Below, piece by piece: positions 55,623 through 64,000 of a DNA stretch of 64,000 nt. A program made the translations under genes and the position numbers. Source of the stretch: Clitoria ternatea. Lineage: Eukaryota > Streptophyta > Magnoliopsida > Fabales > Fabaceae. The notes beneath the pieces were generated by a model. The model was not told where the DNA came from and did not search any database. It saw only the letters and a list, made by a program, of their open reading frames with translations. Position 1 is the stretch's first letter; every line of letters starts with the position of its first letter. Location of the stretch: positions 44,254,001-44,318,000 of the forward strand of contig CM075676.1 of the NCBI GenBank assembly GCA_037962975.1. Direction: 5' to 3'.

Positions 55623-56995
55623 TTAAATACCTAGAGGGGGTTATTATAATTTTGAAAAAGAAATGGAGTGAAGCGTAATTTATAAAAACTTCAAGGAGGC
55701 CTATTGTAATTTATCTAAATAATTAACCACAAAATATTTAAATTGGTAGAAATGAATGTAAACAGATAGTCACAATAATTTTTTTTTTTGTTTGGCTTTT
55801 AAACTTTCATCCATCCAAAAGTAAATATTATTTAATTTAGTGATGATGACACTAATAATGAGATGATGGCACAACGACAACAACATTAATATAATAAAAA
55901 TAACATAGTAATGCGCATTATAAGGATAATATTATAATAAAAGAAATAGAAGTAATACAATAAAATATAATGTGATGTGTTAGTTTCCAGAAGGAAAATT
56001 TTGAGAGGAATTAAGTATAGAGAGAAACCATCAGTTATATTGTGTGCGTACACACTCTTTCCAATATTTGTTATAAGCAAATCAGACAAATTTATAAATT
56101 AAGAAAGTTGACTTAAAGTTATTATTTGTATTATTGTTATCAAATATCAAAATTTGAAGTATTTGTCTAAAGTATCTTTAATCTTATTTATTGCATAAAA
56201 TATTCAGTTGCCTAGGAGATATATTTAACAAGGATATTTTGTATATAAGCATTTAATGACACTAAAAAAGATACTTTTACTTATATTTTTTAAAAAAATC
56301 TCTAAAAATTTACTTGGAGGAAGTATATAACAATAATTTTTTCCATTTTCAAAGAATGAAAATTACTAATTAATAAAAAAAAGAATGGAAATTACTAAAG
56401 TTGTTCCAACCTAGAATCTTGTACTAACTATCCAAATTTGTTAGCATTTAATGGATCCTACGCAAGTCTCGTTGCCATCATTAACAAAGGAAGAAAAACA
56501 CTTGTTTTATTTGACTAGTCTACAAAGGGAATAATTAAACTGGCTAACATACATACCTAGACCCTGCGAGAAGAATTGTCCAACTTATCCATATTGCAAG
56601 TTGCAACAACTAAAAGGTAAGTGGATTGCAACTTAGATCCTTCTAAATGATGTATAACACAAATCAACCAAGGGAATGGCATGAACCGTGAACAATTTGG
56701 TAACATATGTTGAAAAAGTCAAAAGGTTATAGTTCAACGTTATTTAGTTTTTGACTTTGTATAGATATGAGATTTATGATTGAAATTAAGTTAGAAAAAA
56801 AATGAACTCATATACAAATGAGATTTGACTGACATCAATTTTAAGAGCAAATTAGACATTCTCTATTTACCTTGTTAGGGCAGGGCAGTGTGCACTCACA
56901 CCCTGTATAATTAGGACTACCAAGTAAAGTAGTAGAAATTTAATTTATTTTAATTTATTTTATTTTTATGGATTCTTTTATATCCTTTGTTAACA
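55623..56995. other. AT-rich intergenic DNA
   Basis: No recognisable frame, RNA or element ends were found. Confidence 0.4.
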
Positions 56996-56999
56996 TAAA

Positions 57000-57660
57000 G
57001 AATGAAGTTAAATTACCAGCCACATGAAAAGAAAGAGTGAGAGGAGGAACAACATGTTGGATGTGTCAAACGTGCCACAAATGGAATCCCAAGTTAAGTA
57101 AGCGATGCATGGTGCTGCAAAAAAATAAGAAGAAAACAGGACATAACATTGTGGCGAGGTTATTATTCCCTGGAAATCTCTGATACAGTGTGACAAAAAG
57201 CACCAAGTAATGTGCAACAACCAAAGAAAACAAGCATAGTGCACCCACCAAGTTCCCAGTCACAGACAATTGGCTTGTTTGATTTGCTACTATTGACAAA
57301 AACCCTCTTCCCTTTTGTAAACCATTGACCATAAATCTTCACATCAAGCATCACCACTGGAGCAACAAACACCCTCCAAAATATTTTGTAGTAAAGTGTG
57401 TTTGGCGAGAGGAATGGTGATGATTCTAGCAAAAGTAGCCAAGAAATCCAAGGGGCAAAAAGGTAATTACTCCTATGTGGTCTAATAACTCATCCTTAGT
57501 GAAACAAACATTTTAGAGAGTATAGAAAAGAGAGTGTGATTAATGAAGAGTAAAAGCAAAAGAGTGAAAATATTTGCCTAGAAACAGACATACTAATCCT
57601 AAAGTACCCTGCATGAATATGGATTGGGATTTGGATTTGGATTTGAGATTTGCAAGTTGC
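57000..57660 (-). pseudogene. S-type anion channel (SLAC1-homologue, SLAH1/SLAH4-like) pseudogene
   Basis: On the minus strand fragments match plant SLAH channels in the right order but in three frames. They are IHIHAGYFRISMSV (about 57615), LSFLYSLKCLFH, NYLFAPWISWLLLLESSPFL (about 57440), VVMLDVKIYGQWFTKGKR (about 57350), VTGNLVGA, HYLVLFVTLYQR (about 57190), FSSYFFAAP and SICGTFDTS (about 57060). Stretches are missing after the first fragment and after VTGNLVGA. Frame changes occur near 57470, 57310 and 57110. The C-terminal third, including the last transmembrane helices, is absent. Intact members are plasma-membrane chloride/nitrate channels of root and guard cells; this copy cannot be functional. 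Confidence 0.85.
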
Positions 57661-57711
57661 AAGTTGCAGTTGATTGAGTTTTGGTGACTGAAATGTGTAT
57701 TGGTAGTGCAA

Positions 57712-58490
57712 TGTGGGATTGTAGATGTTTCCTATTACTACAGCCTTTTTACACGGTACAAGAATATTTTTGGCGTGTTTCCGAACAGAGTGGTGTATTT
57801 AGCTATTTATAGGTGGCTTAATTACAATAGAAACTTTTTAACCAAAATTATGGAACTAGTTTTCCATAAATTTCAATATTAAGGATGAAATAACTTAAAC
57901 ATTCGAGGGCATTAAGTATAGTAATATGTCCGCAAACTACTGGTAAAATATATTTATCAATTAAACAGACTTCAAAAAGTTTTAAATATTGTATTATCTA
58001 TATTTTAACATATCTAATTATTTTACTAATACATTTCGTTAATTAATTATTTTAAGTACATTTTTATTGGCGACACTTTAAATTTCTACAGTTTATACTT
58101 TGGCACTATTTTGAAATACTTGGTACATGCTACCAAGAACAACTGTTAATTAATGTTCATTCCGGGTAGCTATGAGTTTGTTTATTTTTTATTTCTGTAG
58201 TTCACAGATTACAGAGAATTCTTGTTGTCGAAGATTAATTTAAATAATATAAAAATCCAACGCATTTGCTCCACAGCACTTTTTATTATGAAAATGTTAA
58301 TTTTAAAATCTTGAAAAGTCAAAACTAAAAGGTATTAATAATGTGATTTCATCTTTTTCTTTTATGTAAATTACACAAACCTGGTATATGCTCAAATACA
58401 AAAATACTATAGAAATCACCATTAAATTATATATTCATGATTTGTAGCTGGTGAAGGAGAAGTAAGGTTGTGATTTCAGAAGAAGGGTTA
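57712..58490. other. AT-rich intergenic DNA
   Basis: Lies between two pseudogenes on opposite strands. No coding sequence, RNA gene or repeat could be supported. Confidence 0.4.
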
Positions 58491-58495
58491 ACAAT

Positions 58496-58950
58496 GAAGG
58501 GGTTTGCAGGATTGAGAAAGGCCAAGCTTGTTTGTAGTGGTGGTCCCTACTTGTACTTCATTGGAGGATCTTGAGAACTTTGCTCTTAGTGGCATGAATG
58601 TTGCTAGGCTCAACATGTATCAATGGATCACGGTATTAGGGAGTGGCACCGTGATGTGATGTGATTAGGAATATGAAGAATTTTAATGAGGAGAAAGGGT
58701 ACTCTATTTTTGTTATAATTGACATTGAGGGTAGTCAGATTCATGTTGTTGATCATGGTGTTCCTTCTTCTGTTAAAGTGGAGGAAACTTTGATTTGAAA
58801 GTTTAATGCAGAACATGTTGAGGGTTCTCGTCGATTCATTATTCAACAAACTACAAAGGTTTCTTTGAAGGTATTGAAATGGGTGATGAACTTGTTATTG
58901 ATGATTGTGTAAAGAAAGATGAACATGCTCTTGCACACCGCTGTTGATGA
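58496..58950 (+). pseudogene. Plastidial pyruvate kinase-like (PKP4-type) pseudogene, N-domain fragment
   Basis: Plus-strand pieces match plant plastid pyruvate kinase isozymes: RKAKLVCS, SLEDLENFALSGMNVARLNM (about 58555), REWHRDV, NFNEEKGYSIFVIIDIEGSQ (about 58685), IHVVDHGVPSSVKVEE, AEHVEGSRRFIIQ and GDELVIDD (about 58880). Frameshifts lie near 58545, 58620, 58655 and 58845 and a stop at about 58796. The NEEKG...DIEGSQIHVVDHG wording resembles the PKP4-like branch more than the cytosolic enzyme. Similarity stops near 58910, about one third into a normal protein. Intact relatives convert phosphoenolpyruvate to pyruvate for plastid lipid synthesis. Confidence 0.82.
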
Positions 58951-60150
58951 AATGCATGACAAAGATTTAATCTCTTTGGACAATAATGGACATTTGCACA
59001 CTTTGATTACTGGTGCATTCAATCATACAAATTCCTTTCGTTTGATTGTCCACATCATTAATCTCTACTACTTTGGAAGGATTATAACAACTCTAACAAG
59101 TTGTTGTCTGATGGAATTTTGTACACAATGAGACTTAATCACATAGGTTCATGTGTTAATGCAACTCGACGTCAATTATACCGCAACATTAACTCGCCGT
59201 CAGTTTTCGATTTTTTATTTTTAAAAAAATCAAACTTTTAAATTATTAAAGTCAAATAGTTCTAATTTTTAATAAACTTTTAAATCATGGTAAAAATTAT
59301 ATTTCAAAATCATAAAAGTTAATTTCAATTTTTAATTTTATTTTTAAAATTGCATGTTAATTTTAAAATCCTGAAAAATAAAAACTAAAAATTATTCTGA
59401 ATGCGATTTTATCTTTTTCTTTCGAGTAAATTACATAAACCACCCCTTAAGGTTTGTGAAAATGAACTAAACACAAAATTAATTTTTAAAATACTTACAC
59501 TTCACTCATTTTTATCAATTAACTTTTGTCTCAGGTCTAACCTTATTAATTATGGTTAGATCAAACAAGGGAAGACAAAATCGTTCAAAGATTGTTTTTG
59601 AAGAGGTTTTATAAAGAGACATCAATGGTGTCAAGGTTAACTGAGTCCATCCAACTTTGCATCGCCATTGAGGCTTTACAACCGAAGTTAGCATCTGTTT
59701 TTTCCCTGGCGAAGAGTCCACCCCAAAGCTCATAAGAATTCACTGTTAAGTACATAGAGCAAAAGATGCATCTCACTGTTGTGGGCTCAGCTCCTGACAC
59801 CCAAAGGAAAAGTATAAGCATGAAAAGACTCGTAAGAAGGATCGAGATAAAGATCAACCACCCTGTCCAAAGGAGAAAAAAATGTTCAACTTCGAGCATT
59901 ACCTCTCACTTCAACTACCTTAAGATTTTTTCCACTAGGCTTTCCCTGAAAAGGCTTTAACAAGGCACACTTTAGTATAGCTCGATTTATATTCGGTTAA
60001 TGAAAAAAGTTTGACAATATATCTGTGTATTTTATAATATATTTTTAGGATGACGTCAACTACAAGATTACCATTTGCAAGTAGCCCCATTTGAGAGGTA
60101 TGATCCTAATGAGATCGTTGAAGCCCTATTGAGCGCGACACAACTATACA
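58951..60150. other. Intergenic DNA with uncertain retroelement residue
   Basis: Short frames with no firm family. The part at 59600-60110 (an AAGGCTTTAACAAGGCACA word and following) resembles LTR-element non-coding sequence, but no ends were found. Confidence 0.35.
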
Positions 60151-60154
60151 AAGC

Positions 60155-60346
60155 TAATCATCTGGTATAAGTATGATTAGTACCAATAAGTGGTGAAACT
60201 AGTTACCCGATATGAGCATAACAAGTTAAATAATCACCTGGTATAAGTGTGATTAACACTTTAGCCCCAAGAAGTGGCAATACTTGTTATTCTGTATAAG
60301 CATAACTAGTCAAACCCAAATAAGTGGAAACACTAATTACTAGGTA
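60155..60346. repeat. Degenerate short tandem repeat interrupted by the CACTA insertion
   Basis: Words TCTGGTATAAGTATGATTAG, CCTGGTATAAGTGTGATTAA and AAGTGG(C/A)AA recur three to four times with about 60-80 bp spacing. The CACTA element begins at 60347; a GGAGTCGGCACTAGTCAAGAG stretch at 63250 on the far side may continue the same repeat. Confidence 0.55.
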
Positions 60347-63228
60347 CACTACTAAAAAAAACCTATTAGCGATGAAAAGTATGACAAACAAGATGCCGTC
60401 GCTACCACCATTGTCGTTGACACAATAGTGACGAAGAGAGCACCCCGTCACAAAGGTTTCGATGAGGTCATGTCGTCGCTAATCGGGTCCTTATGTTGGT
60501 GTTGTACCCCGTCGCTATTACTCGCTATATAGCGACCATGAAATGTTGTCGCTACAACTGGCTAGACAGCGACCACGTCACGCTGTCACTATTACTGGCT
60601 AGACAGCAACCACGTGTCGTCGTCGCTATTACTGGCTACATTGCGAGCGACCACTTTATGTCATCGTAATGTAGGCAGTAATAACGACCACTATTATTTG
60701 TCGCTAGTTTGCTATTTAATAGCGAAGGAACCTGTCTTTTTGTCCATCGCTAATATCTGCATTTGGTTTTTTCTAATTAAATTTTTGTTTATTAATTTTT
60801 AATTGAATATAATTTTTGTTTATTTTTTTAATTGAGTCGATTAAATATTATTAGCTAATAATTACAACAATATTGTGATTTAGGGTTTTCTTCGTTGAAT
60901 TTTAATTTTCAGTAATACAATATTAAATTGGCAAAAATTTACATAGAAAAGAAAAATGACATAAACAGATACTGTCAAATATGATATAAACTATAAACTA
61001 AATATATAAAATGTATACAATATACAAAAAAATCAAGCATGGAAGAGTAAAATCATGGTGAAGGGGGATCCTAAGGTGGTGGTGGGGACGACTAGGAAGT
61101 AGAGAGGGGTAGTCTCGCCATCATCTGCATGATAAGCTCCTACTGCTGCACTAGCTGTCGGCAAGTCTCGACTCGTTCTTCCTTGGCCTGTCGTTAATCC
61201 TCGGTAGCTTGCTCCTACAGTAGCAGGCTCTGGTATAGGTCCTCCTCGACCCGCTCCTCCAAAAGCTACCTCCAACGTCACTCCTCCTATAACTCATTGT
61301 TCAGGTTTTCAATAACCTGAACAACATCTGTCGGTATACCCAGACGGGATCCTGGAGCTCTCGAACCACTACCCCAGCTGAAGGATAGTTGAAGTCCTAT
61401 CATCTGTAGATAAAACCATTAAAATAAATGTTAGTCTCAAACTATAAAGATATGTATATATGTATATATGTTGAATAACTACATACTCTGTGTCTGTTTC
61501 AGTTTAAAATTCTCCCTCAGTTTCAGTGTCACTATGGCTATCTATTTCAACAGGTTCCTCGGTCCTAGACCATTTTGATTGGGAGACAACATCTTTGTCA
61601 AAGTGTTCACCCCCTGTAGTAGCGAGTGTCTCATCCATTATCATTGAATCAATGTTGAACAGCAAATAACTATCATTGAGCTCGTTCAGAGCGAGCTGAT
61701 AAGCATCCTAAACCTCATCGGAGACATTATCAGTGATCTGACTTCGGGCCTTGACCTTGATTACTGCGTACCAATCTTGGTGCCCTCCAGGGAAGTCCGT
61801 GTAATAAACCTGCTCGGCTTGTTGGGCAAAAATGAAGGGATCAAACCTTTTATATCTACCATTTTTCTTGACCTCAACTAAACCGTAGTTGTTGTCGACC
61901 TTTGTTTCTACACCGATTATGTTGTCGTACCAATCACACTTGAATAGAACAATATCCCTTCTCAGTCGTCCGGAGAAAGAAACTTTAACAATCTCTGTCA
62001 AGACTCAATAGAAGTCTTTCTATAATTGTCCGTTTGTGCCTTTAACACAAACCCTGTAGTTATGGGTGCGCATCCCTTCACTTTATTGGAAAATGTTAAA
62101 CTTGTAGTCGTTTACGTAGTAAAATAGGCCATTTTTAAGAGTTTTCACCAGCCACCCAGAAAGGGCTTGGAGTAAGGATTTTCAATATGGTTATTAGGGT
62201 TTTGAATCTATTTATAGCATAACACATGGGTCATCATTAGATACGTAAAATTTGAAGTTCAACTAAAAAATAGAAGGTATAAGGTTGTACATGTTATGCA
62301 AACCAACTTATGAATTTGGATGACACCTCACTTCGAATTTGGTCATCAGTTATATCATTTTACTCTAGTTTCAACATATCTGTATATAAGCTATTTAAAG
62401 AACAACAATTTAGGTACAATAAAAGCTAGCTTTAGAATGCAAACTATAAGTTTGTGACTTACTCAAAATAGGGTTCCACTTTTAGGCAATTCAAAAGAAT
62501 GTATAAGTGAGCTGCTTTTCGATGTTTCTCATCAATGTAACATTTTGTGACCTTGCCCCCAAGACGACTGGGATAGTTGAAAATTGAACTTTGATCATGC
62601 AACATTGCATTTGTGGCCACCCTAAGGTTGCGAGGAATTCTACTCATTCTAGTTTCTATCTCCGTCGGAAAATAGAAAGAAGCAAAAGTGGTCATTTCTT
62701 CCACTAAGTATGCCTCACAAATTGATGTTTAAACGCACGCTTTGTTTGACACTTTGTCTTTTAAAGAGCGTAAGAATCTAGAAAAACATAATCACATGTT
62801 AAGTTACATAATACTATTACGGCAAAAGAATTGTTCAACGAAATTAAGTAGTTTTGACAGTCACCTTTCAAACGGATATATCTAATGATTATTTTGGAGG
62901 GAAACTAAAAAAATAGAGAGAGGTCAATTAGCGACGGCCCGGGCAACGGATTATTGCCAAATTTAGTGATGGAGTTCTTTGTGGTCACTGATTATTGCCA
63001 AAATATTTTGGAGGGAAACTGAAAAATAGAGGGGGGTCAATTAGCGACAGCTTTGGCAACGAATTGTTGCTAAATTTAGCGACAAAGTTCTTTATGGTCG
63101 TTGAGTTCGTAGCTAACTTTCTTTTAGGGTCCCTTTCAACCTAGTGGTCGCTAATGTGGTCGCTAAATAGGGACGGAGTGCGGTCGGTCGCTGATTCTTA
63201 GTAGCTATCAAAGGTTTTTTTAGTAGTG
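60347..63228 (-). mobile_element. CACTA (En/Spm-like) element, internally deleted, 2,882 bp
   Basis: The left end CACTACTAAAAAAAACC and right end GGTTTTTTTAGTAGTG form the CACTA inverted repeats. Dense subterminal repeats of (T)AGCGAC and GTCGCTA lie at 60370-60760 and 62920-63200, many reading GTCGCTATTACTGGCTA. The expected 3-bp duplication is not seen (GTA against ATT), so a flank has changed or one end has moved. Remaining coding pieces are on -. The TNP2-type catalytic region is missing, so the copy is non-autonomous. Confidence 0.88.
61080..62704 (-). pseudogene. CACTA transposase-gene remnant (DUF4218- and DUF4216-like parts)
   Basis: On the minus strand 62704-62459 matches a DUF4218-like segment (FYFPTEIETRMSRIPRN, HLYILLNCLKVEPY) and ends at a GT splice donor (GA|GTAAGT). 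Then 62001-61708 matches DUF4216 (FKCDWYD, a VEVKKNGRYKRFDPFIFAQQ block, VYYTDFPGG). A tail at about 61400-61080, broken by stops, has Gln/Glu-rich coiled-coil character. These two domains follow the catalytic core in CACTA transposase genes; the core itself is absent before 62704. Confidence 0.85.
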
Positions 63229-64000
63229 ATTGTCCTTGCTTCTAAGGCCTGGAGTCGGCACTAGTCAAGAGAATTATGGTCAAATGTAACAAAATTGTGA
63301 TCATAATTTCCTTGATTCTCTATCTTATAGCTGAAAAAAGGGAAATTTTCATAAACAAAAAATTTTGGTGACAAAATGTTTTCTTTATAGGACCAAATTC
63401 TAATCATAAAAAGAAAGATTTAGTAACACGCATATTGACAATCTTATCTACTAAACTTTTTATCTGAGATGCTAAAAAAGATTTACTAAAATATGTAAAG
63501 TCATGGTGAAAAGGAAGAGTTATTAATGTAAAATTTTAAAAAATACAAAAAAAATAAAAGTGAAAATAATTATTTCAACACACCCACCTAAACATGGTAC
63601 TTACGGTGCCCATGTTGTTGATTGAGATGGTTTCTTGGAAGTTTCACTCAATGGAAACCTTCCCACATCATACATAAGTAGATGGATATGTCGATGGGTT
63701 GATGGATGGATGTATGTAGTCAAGTTGGAGGGGGACATGAATGAAGTTTTTGTAGCCTTGTGTTTTTATCAGTTTTTTTTATCCAATGTTTTGTTAACGT
63801 GAAACCACCCGATAGGTCAACAGGTTGAGTTGGGTCCATGGATCCAATTTTGGAATAAAAAATCTCCGTAATAATTAATTTTTACTAGATTCACTAGGTG
63901 AGTTCTTTTTGTTTGTGCTTTTTTTTTCAATTAAGCTTTGATTAAAGTCTCCGAATCAAACAAACCGTACTTACAAAATTACAAAGATCAACAATCAATT
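63229..64000. other. Intergenic DNA at the window end
   Basis: AT-rich with no recognisable coding sequence or element ends. Confidence 0.4.

Overview
This is a nuclear window from a flowering plant, most likely a eudicot and probably a legume. The evidence is AT-rich intergenic DNA, plant-only gene families (a MAPKKK17/18-type kinase, an SLAC1-homologue anion channel, plant mobile domain proteins), a Cassandra element with 5S-derived LTRs, and very long Ogre/Tat-type LTR retrotransposons. The legume placement is inference. Only one host gene looks intact: a single-exon MAPKKK at 13928-15199 with a TATA box and ACGT (ABRE/G-box) palindromes upstream. Almost everything else is transposable elements, many nested, plus two decayed gene copies.

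Layout. 1-3478: AT-rich DNA with a foldback MITE sitting inside a TA microsatellite, a CAC-rich trinucleotide tract and a dispersed repeat. 3479-11216: a nest three deep. A CACTA-type end (3479) is interrupted by a 7.38-kb Mutator-like element (MULE, 3828-11207, 9-bp TSD with one mismatch). The MULE is itself interrupted by a complete 879-bp Cassandra TRIM (8437-9315, TSD TTGAT). The MULE carries two convergent decayed genes: a plant-mobile-domain (PMD) gene on + and a MURA-like transposase on -. 11217-17940: intergenic DNA with the kinase. 17941-24200: mosaic of a decayed Ty3/gypsy pol, a long LTR-like block with degenerate tandem repeats, and a copia fragment. 25739-28581: solo LTR with TSD ACAAA.

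29740-52600: a decayed Ogre-like element on + whose integrase coding region was split by a young, apparently complete Ogre-like element on - (31606-52491, 20,886 bp, TSD TTGCC). The young element's 2,345-bp LTRs differ at 3 sites by eye. Read on the minus strand it runs 5' LTR, PBS, structured leader, ORF1 (49041-47110), gag-protease (46788-43207), a 191-bp in-frame intron that removes the gag-pro stop, RT-RNaseH-aRNaseH-integrase (to 39575), spacer with a 70-bp tandem array, PPT, 3' LTR. Between integrase and 3' LTR, on the opposite strand, is a two-exon antisense gene (34478-36863) with its own TATA box.

53869-55622: internally deleted hAT element. 57000-57660 and 58496-58950: pseudogenes of an SLAH1/4-like anion channel (-) and a plastidial pyruvate-kinase-like protein (+). 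60347-63228: CACTA element deleted for the transposase core but keeping DUF4218- and DUF4216-like pieces. 

The most notable signals are the antisense gene inside the intact Ogre, PMD-like proteins recurring in unrelated transposons, the Ogre intron and leader structures, and the nested insertions with TSDs that let the order of events be read.
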